Below are positions 22,203-30,201 of a DNA stretch of 49,379 nucleotides, piece after piece. The notes beneath the pieces were generated by a model, which was given only the letters and a program-made list of their open reading frames with translations, was not told the origin of the DNA and ran no database searches. The stretch is from CAZYAK01 sp964403335 (GTDB taxonomy: Bacteria; Patescibacteriota; Gracilibacteria; Peribacterales; Peribacteraceae). Location: positions 1 through 49,379 of the forward strand of contig CAYOFI010000010.1 in NCBI GenBank assembly GCA_964403335.1. Reading direction: 5' to 3'. Made by a program: the position numbers and the translations under genes. How positions within the stretch are numbered: position 1 is the first letter of the stretch; the number at the start of each line of letters is the position of its first letter.

Positions 22203-23342
22203 CTCAAAACTCTTCTCCATCCCCCCAAAATGCTGCACCCAAATGCCCGATCGAATCCCGATGCCGGTGTTGGTAAAAGCAGCAGTAAGAATCGCGGCTT
22301 TGTGCGGGGGTGACGCCATCCAATCGCGCACGACTTCCGCGGGCGTCTTTTGCCCCTGCGCGATGTTCTCGCCCATGACAGCGCGAGTGGCGCAGAAGCA
22401 GGTTTGATCGTAAAACGTTTTTTCGTAGCCGGAGGCTTCCATCCGGTCGCGGAGTGTTTTGCCGTCCGGATCGGTGTGACTGAAAAATCCGAAGGTCAGC
22501 ATCTGTTCGGCATAGTGTTGGGCCGATTGCTGAAGGTTGGCGTCGATTTTGAGCGCGCGCAGCCCGGCTTTTGCACGTTCTTTGTTGATGAGGGTGAGCA
22601 CGTCGGCGCGCAGAGCGGGCAATGTCGAGAGATCGGATCCCGCTTTGGATGCTGTGGATGACGACTGAAGAGTCACCAGACGCGGAGCGGCATCCTGTAT
22701 GAGAGTGACGTGATTACTGGTTGTCGAAATACGGGGTGAAGGTGCGGCTTTGGGGATCGTCAATGTTTGCACTCGAGTCGGAGCCGAAGAGACCGGAAGC
22801 GGAGGGGGATCGGGATGCTCGGAGAGAGCGGCAAATTTTCCGGTGTCGATTTTGCGCAATAAATTCTGAATAGCCTGTGCCATTTCCGCATGCGTCAGCA
22901 GACTGTCGGGGGAGAGCCGCCGCGTGTCGGTATCTTGGGGAAAGAGCGCGTAGTATTTGGCGATGCCCGCGGCCGGTGTGTACCACGCTTGCGCGGGCAC
23001 ATCGATGTAGGAATGAGGGAGATTGTCGCGGAGTCCGAAGGTCCGCTGGAGCATGGCCAAAAATTCCGACCGAAAGACCACGTCATCGGGGCGCAGCGCG
23101 TTGGTGCCCGGCTGCGGATCCATGATGCGGTAGCGCGCGGCCAGAACCATGTACCGCTCGTACCAACTGCCGGAGGGAATATCCGGATATCTGCCGTTTG
23201 CGGTCACGGCCGGAACAGTTCCGCCCAGGCGGCTTTTGAGCAGGATCATCGCCGTTTCGGCACGGGTGACGTAGGGGGGTGGCTCTGCTACCCGGGCAGG
23301 CAGTATGAAGAGAAAAGCGAAGGCGAGAAGCGAGAGACGCAT
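22188..23342 (-). CDS. Secreted SLH- and CAP-domain protein
   Basis: The 384-residue protein has a signal peptide (MRLSLLAFAFLFILPARVAE). About three S-layer-homology-like repeats (RYPDIPSGSWYERYMVLAA; SYIDVPAQAWYTPAAGIAKY) should anchor it to the cell surface. After a Pro/Ser/Thr linker comes a C-terminal CAP/SCP domain (INKERAKAGLRALKIDANLQ, FFSHTDPDGKTLRDRMEASG, MGENIAQGQKTPAEVVRDWM). The CAP histidines and glutamates are present; CAP function in bacteria is mostly unknown. It is transcribed against the ribosomal genes. An ATG 75 bp upstream lies in the A-type repeat and is not favoured. Confidence 0.88.
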   Translation of the reverse strand: MRLSLLAFAFLFILPARVAEPPPYVTRAETAMILLKSRLGGTVPAVTANGRYPDIPSGSWYERYMVLAARYRIMDPQPGTNALRPDDVVFRSEFLAMLQRTFGLRDNLPHSYIDVPAQAWYTPAAGIAKYYALFPQDTDTRRLSPDSLLTHAEMAQAIQNLLRKIDTGKFAALSEHPDPPPLPVSSAPTRVQTLTIPKAAPSPRISTTSNHVTLIQDAAPRLVTLQSSSTASKAGSDLSTLPALRADVLTLINKERAKAGLRALKIDANLQQSAQHYAEQMLTFGFFSHTDPDGKTLRDRMEASGYEKTFYDQTCFCATRAVMGENIAQGQKTPAEVVRDWMASPPHKAAILTAAFTNTGIGIRSGIWVQHFGGMEKSFELSLP

Positions 23343-23375
23343 GACGGATGATAGTGTGGATTGTATCGGGCGAGG

Positions 23376-23476
23376 GTGATAGACGGCATAGAAGGGATAG
23401 ACGGGATAGAAGAACAAGGAGCAAAAATACCTCTATACCATCTATGGCCTCTATCGCTTCTATCCCTTCTAATCAC
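23376..23476. repeat. A-type hairpin repeat, copy 2
   Basis: Four 9-nt ATAGA-core units (23376-23411), a loop of 17 nt, and four inverted TCTAT-core units (from 23429) followed by a partial fifth. It lies between the divergent SLH-CAP gene and rplO, just upstream of the rplO promoter. Confidence 0.9.
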
Positions 23477-23487
23477 GCAAAACCCCT

Positions 23488-23515
23488 TTGACGTTTCCCT
23501 CGCCAATGGTAGAGT
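23488..23515 (+). promoter_or_regulatory. Promoter of rplO-secY-adk
   Basis: TTGACG (23488-23493), a 16-bp spacer and TAGAGT (23510-23515) lie 31 bp before rplO. The promoter probably compensates for the break in the superoperon. Confidence 0.55.
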
Positions 23516-23546
23516 CATCCGGCCCCATTCTTTCGGCATCCTTTCT

Positions 23547-23990
23547 ATGTTGCACGCATTCAAACCCGCCCCCGGTTCCCGTCAAAAGCGCAAGCGCGTT
23601 GCCCGTGGCAATAGCGCCGGCGGTGGTACCACGGCAGGCCGTGGAACCAAAGGTCAGCACGCCCGCACGGGTAAGGGCCAGAAATTCGGATTTGAAGGAG
23701 GCCAGGTGCCGCTCTTCATGCGCCAGCCCAAACTGGGCGGTTTCGAACACCCCCGCCGCCAGGATTACGAAGTCATCAACGTCGGGACGCTTGAGGCAGT
23801 TCTCGACGCCGGCGAATACGACATCGCCGCACTCCGCACCAAAAAGCTCGTCCGCACGAACGCCCCGGTCAAAATTTTGGGCGACGGCGAACTGAGCAAG
23901 AAATTCGTCCTCACCGTTCACGCCGCTTCCAAATCCGCACGCAAGGCCATCGAGAAAGCGGGCGGAACATTAACGATCCGCAAAGCCTAA
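23547..23990 (+). CDS. rplO: 50S ribosomal protein L15
   Basis: L15 is a late large-subunit assembly protein. The 147-residue product contains the Gly/Arg-rich N-terminal tail (GNSAGGGTTAGRGTKGQHAR), then FEGGQVPLFMRQPKLGGFEH and the C-terminal domain. The start at 23547 begins the homologous region; the longer frame upstream runs into the A-type repeat. Confidence 0.96.
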   Translation: MLHAFKPAPGSRQKRKRVARGNSAGGGTTAGRGTKGQHARTGKGQKFGFEGGQVPLFMRQPKLGGFEHPRRQDYEVINVGTLEAVLDAGEYDIAALRTKKLVRTNAPVKILGDGELSKKFVLTVHAASKSARKAIEKAGGTLTIRKA

Positions 23991-23999
23991 TATTCCTCA

Positions 24000-24028
24000 G
24001 TACAGACGTGCGCATCGCACGTCTCTAC
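24000..24028. repeat. D-type palindrome, copy 6
   Basis: GTACAGACGTGCG to CGCACGTCTCTAC, 29 nt, between rplO and secY. Confidence 0.9.
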
Positions 24029-24044
24029 GTGATACGCATCGCCC

Positions 24045-25325
24045 ATGTTGCAATTCCTCCGACAACTCTGGCATTCCAAGGATCTGCGCACGCGCATTTT
24101 GTATACGATTGCGCTGCTCCTCATCTATCGCCTTGCCGCGCACATCCCTGTGCCGGGCGCCGATCCCATCGCTCTCAAGCAACATTTGGACACGCAAGGT
24201 TCCGCCGGTGGCGCGCTTGGCGTCTTTGCCGCACTCACGGGTGGTGGCTTCGACAGCTTCTCCGTGGTGCTCCTCGGTCTGTCGCCCTACATCAACGCCT
24301 CCATCATCGTGCAGTTGGCGACCGTCATCTTCCCCAAGTTGGAAGCACTTAGTAAGGAGGGCGCTCAGGGTCAGCAGCAGATGAACCGTTACACGCGCTG
24401 GCTCACGCTCCCGCTCGCGTTCATCCAGAGCTACGGATTCCTGATCCTCATCGGCTCCAGCGGCATCAACGTCGTCGATACCACGTTCCCGGGCGTCCTC
24501 TTCCCGATGGTCTTCGTCACGGCCGGTTCACTCTTCTTGATGTGGCTGGGTGAACTGATTACGGAGAAAGGCATCGGTAACGGTGTCTCCATGCTCATTT
24601 TCGTCGGTATCGTCGCAGCCATCCCCACCCGCTTTGGAGGCTTGCTGCTCTCCGGCGACGGCACGCAGGGTGCGTTCTATCTGTTCTTGGTCGTCACGCT
24701 TGCATTGCTTGTCGCAGTCGTTCTCTTCACAGATGCCCACCGCCTGATCCCCATCACCTACGCCAACCAGGGTTCCGGCCGCGGCGTGCAAGGCAATATC
24801 CCCATTCGCCTCAACCAAGCGGGCATGATCCCGATCATCTTCGCGATCTCCCTCATCACCTTCCCGCAGATCATCGCTCAATTCCTGCAGACGGCTCCGC
24901 GCTTTGCAGGCGTCGTGGCCTTCATCAACACCTACCTCAATTCACAAAGCCCGAGCATCGTCTACATGGTTGCGTACTTCCTGCTGGTCATCGCCTTCAC
25001 GTACTTCTACGTCTCCGTCACCTTCAAGCCGCAAGAAGTCGCCGAGACCATCCAGAAGCGCGGCGGTTTCGTCCCGGGCGTCCGTCCGGGCAAGCAGACG
25101 GCTGAATTGCTTGAGAAAGTCAGCAACCGCTTAAACCTCTGGGGCGGCATCTTCCTCGCCATCGTCGCCGTCATCCCGCTGCTCTTCACACGCTACTCCA
25201 CTCTTGGTTCCACGGATCTGCTCATCTCCGGTTCCGGGTTGATCATCGTGGTCGGCGTCGTGATGGAATTGATCCGCCAGATCAATGCGCAGATGCTTGC
25301 ACACGACTACGAAAAACTCGTCTGA
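24045..25325 (+). CDS. secY: Protein translocase subunit SecY
   Basis: SecY is the channel of the Sec translocon in the cytoplasmic membrane. The 426-residue protein has ten hydrophobic segments and the hallmark sequences PYINASIIVQLATVIFPKLE, GRGVQGNIPIRLNQAGMIPI (plug/TM7 loop region) and PQEVAETIQKRGGFVPGVRP (the cytosolic loop contacting SecA and the ribosome). Its TGA overlaps the adk ATG by one base. Confidence 0.98.
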   Translation: MLQFLRQLWHSKDLRTRILYTIALLLIYRLAAHIPVPGADPIALKQHLDTQGSAGGALGVFAALTGGGFDSFSVVLLGLSPYINASIIVQLATVIFPKLEALSKEGAQGQQQMNRYTRWLTLPLAFIQSYGFLILIGSSGINVVDTTFPGVLFPMVFVTAGSLFLMWLGELITEKGIGNGVSMLIFVGIVAAIPTRFGGLLLSGDGTQGAFYLFLVVTLALLVAVVLFTDAHRLIPITYANQGSGRGVQGNIPIRLNQAGMIPIIFAISLITFPQIIAQFLQTAPRFAGVVAFINTYLNSQSPSIVYMVAYFLLVIAFTYFYVSVTFKPQEVAETIQKRGGFVPGVRPGKQTAELLEKVSNRLNLWGGIFLAIVAVIPLLFTRYSTLGSTDLLISGSGLIIVVGVVMELIRQINAQMLAHDYEKLV

Positions 25326-25885
25326 TGGATCTCGTACTATTTGGCATTCAAGGCTCGGGCAAAGGCACACAAGCCAAGAAGCTCGCGGCTGAGTTTGGGT
25401 ATGACATCTTCGAGGCCGGCGGTGAACTCCGCAAAATCGCCGCATCCGGATCGGAACTCGGCAACACGGTGAAGTCGTACATCGATGCCGGGAATCTGGT
25501 CCCGCATGAAATCATCATGCAGGTCGTGAAAGAGGCGATCGGCAAACGTGCGAAAGATCAGAAAATTCTGTTCGACGGCATCCCGCGCGATGGCAACCAG
25601 CAGAAAGATTTTGACATGATCATGAAGGACGTCGGTCGTGAGTTCCGCGCAATTCATTTGTTGCTGACGCAAGAAGAGGGAATGCAGCGCATCCTCGGTC
25701 GTGCAAAAACAGAAGGCCGTGCCGATGATGCGAATGAAGAGATCATCCGTAAGCGCATGAAGACGTTCTTCGACAAAACGATGCCGGTGATTGAGGACTA
25801 CAAAGCGCGCGGGTTGGTCAGCGAGATTGAAGGAGGGAAGGGGATGGAGGAGGTGTATGGGGAGATGAGGAAGGCGATCCGATAG
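25325..25885 (+). CDS. adk: Adenylate kinase
   Basis: Adk interconverts ATP + AMP and 2 ADP. Residues 7-15 form the P-loop (GIQGSGKGT), and LFDGIPRDGNQQ carries the AMP-site Arg. The LID is short and lacks the four-cysteine zinc site (GRAKTEGRADDANEEIIRKR). At 186 residues it is of the short-LID type. It overlaps secY by one base (TGATG). Its TAG stop abuts the A-type repeat that follows. Confidence 0.95.
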   Translation: MDLVLFGIQGSGKGTQAKKLAAEFGYDIFEAGGELRKIAASGSELGNTVKSYIDAGNLVPHEIIMQVVKEAIGKRAKDQKILFDGIPRDGNQQKDFDMIMKDVGREFRAIHLLLTQEEGMQRILGRAKTEGRADDANEEIIRKRMKTFFDKTMPVIEDYKARGLVSEIEGGKGMEEVYGEMRKAIR

Positions 25886-25978
25886 GGCATAGAAGGGATA
25901 GAGGGAATAGACGCGATAGAGGTTTTTTTTTGTACATCTATCCCTTCTATGCCGTCTATCGCGTCTATCACTTCTGAC
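25886..25978. repeat. A-type hairpin repeat, copy 3
   Basis: Four units with ATAGA core (25886-25921), a T-rich loop, and four inverted units (25934-25969) plus a degenerate fifth lie directly after the adk stop. The base-paired stem followed or preceded by T-rich sequence might also terminate transcription. Confidence 0.9.
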
Positions 25979-26024
25979 TATATCTTCACATCACCAAACA
26001 CCCGCTTTTCGCTATACTCCCCCC

Positions 26025-26774
26025 ATGTCCGCCTTCCAAATCCTCCGGCAAGACGAGATCGCCCACATGCGGGTGGCGGGGGATATTTTGAAGCGCTGCT
26101 TGGAGCATCTGTCACGGACGGTGCAGCCCGGCATGACGACGGGGCACTTGGATGATTTGGCCGAGGAATTCATCCGGTCGCATGACGGTGCGACTCCGGC
26201 GTTCAAAGGGTACAACGGTTTCCCGGGCTCACTCTGCACATCCGTGAATGATGAATGCGTGCACGGAATTCCCAGCGGTCATGTGCTCCAGGAAGGCGAT
26301 ATCGTCTCTTTGGATTGCGGTGTGATTGTGGGTGGAATGTATACGGATGCATGCGTGACGGTGCCGGTGGGGAACGTGAAAGCGGAGGTGCGGCAATTTT
26401 TGCAGCGATCGAAAGAGGCTTTGGAAGCGGCCGTCGCGATTGTCGCGCCGGGCGTGCGGGTGGGGGATATCTCTTCCACAGTGCAGCGTGAAGTGGAACA
26501 GCATGGATATTCCTGCGTGAACGGACTGACGGGTCATGGCCTGGGGTCCGATCTCCATCTTTTCCCGGATATTCCCAATACAGGCCGTAAAGGCACAGGA
26601 CCGGCGCTGCCCAAGAACATTGCGATCGCGATCGAGCCCATCACGGCCATGGGCAAGCCGCAGATCAAAGACAGTGCCGACGGCTGGACCATCTGCACCG
26701 CCGACGGCTCGCTCTCCGCGCACTTCGAACACACCGTGCTCGTGACCCCCGACGGACACGAAATTTTGGCCTGA
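26025..26774 (+). CDS. map: Methionine aminopeptidase, type I
   Basis: Map removes the initiator methionine from nascent proteins. All five metal ligands are present at positions identical to the E. coli enzyme: Asp97, Asp108, His171, Glu204 and Glu235, with His80 and His178 also conserved. The 249-residue length is type I, without a zinc-finger extension. TATACT ends exactly six bases before the ATG, pointing to a leaderless mRNA. Confidence 0.97.
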   Translation: MSAFQILRQDEIAHMRVAGDILKRCLEHLSRTVQPGMTTGHLDDLAEEFIRSHDGATPAFKGYNGFPGSLCTSVNDECVHGIPSGHVLQEGDIVSLDCGVIVGGMYTDACVTVPVGNVKAEVRQFLQRSKEALEAAVAIVAPGVRVGDISSTVQREVEQHGYSCVNGLTGHGLGSDLHLFPDIPNTGRKGTGPALPKNIAIAIEPITAMGKPQIKDSADGWTICTADGSLSAHFEHTVLVTPDGHEILA

Positions 26775-26961
26775 ACATCTCACTTTCCGCAGTCAGCTGC
26801 GACGAACGGAGAATTGGTCAATTTGTCAAAATACAATAAAATTGATTTTTCGCAACATCTTTTTACGAAATACGGGACTTTCTGCTCCCTTGCGGGTTGC
26901 TGCTGCAAAGAACGATGGGTAGGATCGTTCGGCTCTTGACCCCTTTCTTCTCTGTGTCCAA
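26775..26961 (+). promoter_or_regulatory. AT-rich intergenic region with infA promoter and leader hairpin
   Basis: TTGGTC (26814-26819), a 17-bp spacer and TAAAAT (26837-26842) form a promoter in an AT-rich patch. The leader of about 110 nt contains the hairpin GAACGAT-7-ATCGTTC (26910-26930). It would drive infA-rpmJ and the alpha-operon genes. The hairpin is unexplained. Confidence 0.6.
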
Positions 26962-27258
26962 TTGGCTAAGGATGTAATCGAACTCACCGGCGTTGTGGAG
27001 GAAAGCTATCCCAATGCCACCTTCCGGGTTCGCGTAGCCATTCCGGCACCAGGAGATCAGGTCAAAGAAATGCAGTTACTCTGCACGCTTGCCGGACGCA
27101 TGCGCATGCATCGCGTTCGCATTCTGCCGGGTGACCGCGTGAAAGTGGAAATGACGCCCTACGATTTGGAAAAAGGGCGTATCGTCTACCGCTTTCCGGT
27201 CCAGTCGCAACACACTGCTCCCGGAACTCCTCCTCCGCACACTTCTCCTCGCTCATGA
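26962..27258 (+). CDS. infA: Translation initiation factor IF-1 (TTG start)
   Basis: IF-1 binds the 30S A site during initiation. The S1-like OB fold is clear: AKDVIELTGVVEESYPNATF, GRMRMHRVRILPGDRVKVEM and TPYDLEKGRIVYRF. The only start consistent with homology is TTG at 26962, a weak start that may limit expression. A tail of about 20 Pro/Ser/Thr-rich residues extends past the usual end at 72 and overlaps the rpmJ start by four bases (ATGA). Confidence 0.93.
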   Translation: MAKDVIELTGVVEESYPNATFRVRVAIPAPGDQVKEMQLLCTLAGRMRMHRVRILPGDRVKVEMTPYDLEKGRIVYRFPVQSQHTAPGTPPPHTSPRS

Positions 27259-27386
27259 AAGTCCGCCCATCCTGCAAACCGATCTGTAAAGATTGCCGCC
27301 TCGTGCTCCGCCGCAATGGCCGGGGCAAGGTCGTGCGCCGCATCGTGTGCCGCAAGAATCCCAAGCACAAGCAGCGCCAAGGTTGA
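27255..27386 (+). CDS. rpmJ: 50S ribosomal protein L36
   Basis: This 43-residue protein starts MKVRPSCKPICKDCR and ends CRKNPKHKQRQG, with a zinc site formed by Cys11, Cys14, Cys32 and His38. It is about five residues longer than the common zinc form, through an insertion after the second Cys (LVLRRNGRGK). The start overlaps infA by four bases. Confidence 0.93.
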   Translation: MKVRPSCKPICKDCRLVLRRNGRGKVVRRIVCRKNPKHKQRQG

Positions 27387-27412
27387 TTTCACTTTTCACT
27401 CTCTCCTCTCAC

Positions 27413-27793
27413 ATGCTCCGCATCTCTGGCGTCGTCCTTCCGGGAAACAAGCGCATCGAAGTCGCTCTCACGTACGTGAAGGGCATCGGGCGCGCGCTCT
27501 CCAAGAAAATTCTGACGGATTCGCATATCGATCTGCACAAGAAGGCCGATACGCTGACGGAAGCCGAGCAGTCCACACTCCGCGCCCGCGTGGAGCGCGA
27601 ACTGACGGAAGGAGACTTAAGCCGCAAAGTCTCCCAGGACGTGAAGCGCTTGCAAGATATCGGAACGTGGAGAGGCATGCGTCATCGCCGCAAACTGCCC
27701 GCTCGCGGACAGACCTCCCGCCGCAACGCGCGCACCAAGCGCGGTAAGAAGAAGACCGGTGGCTCCGGCCGTACGGTGCTGACCAAAACCTAA
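27413..27793 (+). CDS. rpsM: 30S ribosomal protein S13
   Basis: S13 contacts the P-site tRNA and bridges the subunits. The 126-residue sequence shows RISGVVLPGNKRIEVALTYV, KGIGRALSKKIL and the C-terminal tail RHRRKLPARGQTSRRNARTK. The start at 27413 follows CTCTCCTCTCAC and gives the normal N-terminus. Confidence 0.97.
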   Translation: MLRISGVVLPGNKRIEVALTYVKGIGRALSKKILTDSHIDLHKKADTLTEAEQSTLRARVERELTEGDLSRKVSQDVKRLQDIGTWRGMRHRRKLPARGQTSRRNARTKRGKKKTGGSGRTVLTKT

Positions 27794-27805
27794 GCATTTT
27801 CCCCA

Positions 27806-27834
27806 GTACAGACGTGTGATTCGCACGTCTCTAC
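27806..27834. repeat. D-type palindrome, copy 7
   Basis: GTACAGACGTGTG to CGCACGTCTCTAC, 29 nt, between rpsM and rpsK. Confidence 0.9.
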
Positions 27835-27850
27835 ATCCATTATTATCCCT

Positions 27851-28300
27851 ATGGCTGACGACCTCATCCCCGATCTCCCGCTTCTCTCCGCTACGGACAC
27901 CGCCGACAGCGGTGAAAAGAAGACAGGACCGCGCAAGAAGAAAATCAAGCGCACGCTCCAGAAGGCGCGTGTGTGCATCCATGCCGGGGAGAACAATACG
28001 ATCATCACGTTCACGGATTTTGACGGCAACGTGTTGGCGTGGAGCAGCTCGGGCTCGTCCGGATTCAAAGGCACGCGCAAATCGACGCCGTACGCCGCGA
28101 AGGTCGCCGCGGAGAACGCCGCCAACAAGGTCAAACCCTATGGTATCGAATCCGTCACGGTGGAGGTGAAGGGCCTCGGACCCGGACGCGAGCAGTCGCT
28201 CCGCGGTTTGCAAGCCGCCGGCATCAACCTGGACGCGATCATCGATACGACTCCCATTCCGCATGGAGGCTGCCGCCCGGCAGGCCGCCGTCGTGTCTAA
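27851..28300 (+). CDS. rpsK: 30S ribosomal protein S11
   Basis: S11 forms the platform near the E site. The core shows ARVCIHAGENNTIITFTDFD, SGSSGFKGTRKSTPYAAKVA and GLGPGREQSLRGLQAAGINL, ending in the characteristic PHGGCRPAGRRRV. An N-terminal acidic extension of about 25 residues (DDLIPDLPLLSATDTADSGE) is unusual; no internal Met gives a shorter form. Confidence 0.96.
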   Translation: MADDLIPDLPLLSATDTADSGEKKTGPRKKKIKRTLQKARVCIHAGENNTIITFTDFDGNVLAWSSSGSSGFKGTRKSTPYAAKVAAENAANKVKPYGIESVTVEVKGLGPGREQSLRGLQAAGINLDAIIDTTPIPHGGCRPAGRRRV

Positions 28301-28301
28301 C

Positions 28302-28366
28302 GGTTATTAGTTTCTAGTTTTTGGTTTTTAGTTCCAACCAATAACCAGAAACCAGCAACCAGAAAC
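28302..28366. repeat. C-type inverted 7-nt repeat
   Basis: Left units GGTTATT, AGTTTCT, AGTTTTT, GGTTTTT and AGTTCC are followed directly by AACCAAT, AACCAGA, AACCAGC, AACCAGA and AAC. The arms are inverted copies of a 7-nt unit (about five plus four and a half). The element fills the rpsK-rpsD gap and resembles the A and B elements in architecture but not in sequence. Confidence 0.8.
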
Positions 28367-28409
28367 TTCTTTCCACTCCCGTCACTCCCTCTCACTCGCC
28401 ACTCTCACT

Positions 28410-29027
28410 ATGAAGTACACTGGTCCCAAAGCGAAGAAGGTCCGCCGTCATGGCATGAACCTCTTCGGATCGGCAAAATACGACAAGATCTTGCAGCGCA
28501 AGCCGTACGGCCCCGGCCGCAACGCGCAAACGCGCCCGAGCAAGCCGTCGGAATATTCCCGTCAGCTTTTGGAAAAGCAGAAGGCGCGCGATATGTACGG
28601 GCTCTCCGAGCGCCAGTTCCGCCGCATGTACGACACGGCCAGCAAAATCCCGGGCCAGACCGGCGAAGTGCTCAAGCAACTCTTGGAGCGCCGCTTGGAT
28701 AACGTCATCTACCGCGCGGGACTTGCCAAGACCCGCATGCAATCGCGTCAGTTCACCAGTCACGGCGTGTTCCTCGTCGATGGCGTGCGCGTCACCACTC
28801 CGTCTTTCCAAGTCAAACCCGGCATGGTCATCACGGTCCGTCCGCGCATGCGCACGTCGCCCGTATTCCCGCCGATTTTGGAGGCGAATGGCAAATACAG
28901 CGCCCCCAACTGGCTGACCGTGGACGCCAAGGATTTGAAAATCGAAGTGAAGACGCTGCCGACCGGCGCCAACGCCGAGCAGGCCATCGACATGCGCCAG
29001 ATCGTGGAATTCTACTCCCGCAATTAA
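28410..29027 (+). CDS. rpsD: 30S ribosomal protein S4
   Basis: S4 initiates 16S folding and in other bacteria represses the alpha operon. The 205-residue protein has the N-terminal domain (KVRRHGMNLFGSAKYDKILQ, KPSEYSRQLLEKQKARDMYG) and the S4 RNA-binding domain (LLERRLDNVIYRAGLAKTRM, RQFTSHGVFLVDGVRV). The zinc-binding cysteines of some S4 proteins are absent. Confidence 0.97.
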   Translation: MKYTGPKAKKVRRHGMNLFGSAKYDKILQRKPYGPGRNAQTRPSKPSEYSRQLLEKQKARDMYGLSERQFRRMYDTASKIPGQTGEVLKQLLERRLDNVIYRAGLAKTRMQSRQFTSHGVFLVDGVRVTTPSFQVKPGMVITVRPRMRTSPVFPPILEANGKYSAPNWLTVDAKDLKIEVKTLPTGANAEQAIDMRQIVEFYSRN

Positions 29028-29074
29028 TCATTCGCTTTTTCTCCTCTATTCTGTTCGCTAATTGATTCCACTGT

Positions 29075-29103
29075 GTGCAGACGTGCGAATCGCACGTCTC
29101 TAC
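29075..29103. repeat. D-type palindrome, copy 8
   Basis: GTGCAGACGTGCG to CGCACGTCTCTAC, 29 nt, between rpsD and rpoA. Confidence 0.9.
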
Positions 29104-29148
29104 AACAATCCACCTCGCGTTTCCGTCTCTCACTTTTCCTCCCAGTCT

Positions 29149-30144
29149 ATGCACATCATTCAGGAAGAAATCGGCCTACCGACCTTCACGGTGACTCCGG
29201 TCAAGAAGGGCGAAAGCCGACATGCCGTCTTCGTCATCGGCCCCTTGCCTCCCGGCTACGGCATGACGCTCGGCAACGCACTCCGCCGCACGCTGCTCAG
29301 CAGCTTGCCCGGCGCCGCTGTCACTTCCATTCGCGTCTCCGGTGTTCAGCACGAGTACTCCGCGCTTAAGGGCGTGCACGAGTCCGTCATGGATATCGCG
29401 TTGAACCTCAAGGGTCTGCGCATGCGCAAGCACAGCAAGGAGCCCCAGACCATCACGCTCGACGTGAAGGGTCCGCTGGATGTGACGGCCAAGGATTTCA
29501 CCGTCAGCTCCGATATCGAAATCCTGAACCCCGATCTGCCGTTGTTCCGTTTGGAGAAAGGCGCCTCGTTCGAAATGCAGGCGAACATCGAGAAGGGCGT
29601 GGGATACGTTCCCGCGTCCGAGAGAAACAAGAAGCAGAATGAGCCGGGTCTCATCTACATCGACTCGATCTTCAGCCCTGTCGTCAAAGTCCGCTTTGAT
29701 GTCGAGGCCGCACGCGTCGGTCAGCGCACGGACTTGGAAAAACTCACGCTCGACGTCGAGACTAACGGCTCCCTCACGGCTGAGGAAGCTGTCCAGTTCG
29801 CATCCCAGTTGATGCAGAGCTACTTCGGCTACTTTGCGTCGGATAAGAAAGTGATCGAACCCGAGTTCGTGGCGGATTTCTCCCGCGCCGCGGCCCAGCA
29901 CGTGGACGATTCCACGCACACCCCCGTCAAAGAGAGCTACACCCCGATCGAGATCTTGAACTTCTCGCCCCGCACCCTCAACGCCCTTATCAACGCGGGC
30001 GTGGGATCCATCGAACAGCTCACCAAGTGCACAGAGGCTACCCTCAGCAATTTCCGCGGATTCGGTGCCAAAGCCCTCGATGAGGTCAAAAAGACTCTGG
30101 GAGACCGTGGTCTTGCTCTGTCGAGCGATGCCATGGAAGGCTAA
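29149..30144 (+). CDS. rpoA: RNA polymerase alpha subunit
   Basis: Alpha nucleates RNA polymerase assembly and binds upstream promoter DNA. The 331-residue protein has the NTD (GMTLGNALRRTLLSSLPGAA; PVVKVRFDVEAARVGQRTDL; KLTLDVETNGSLTAEEA). The CTD, from about residue 265, has ILNFSPRTLNALINAGVGSI and FRGFGAKALDEVKKTLGDRG. The start at 29149 gives the normal N-terminus; upstream frame extension runs through a D palindrome. Confidence 0.98.
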   Translation: MHIIQEEIGLPTFTVTPVKKGESRHAVFVIGPLPPGYGMTLGNALRRTLLSSLPGAAVTSIRVSGVQHEYSALKGVHESVMDIALNLKGLRMRKHSKEPQTITLDVKGPLDVTAKDFTVSSDIEILNPDLPLFRLEKGASFEMQANIEKGVGYVPASERNKKQNEPGLIYIDSIFSPVVKVRFDVEAARVGQRTDLEKLTLDVETNGSLTAEEAVQFASQLMQSYFGYFASDKKVIEPEFVADFSRAAAQHVDDSTHTPVKESYTPIEILNFSPRTLNALINAGVGSIEQLTKCTEATLSNFRGFGAKALDEVKKTLGDRGLALSSDAMEG

Positions 30145-30201
30145 ATTCCCGTTGTCCGTTTCCCCATTCTTCGCTAGAATCTCGCGCCACTTTCACTTCT
30201 C

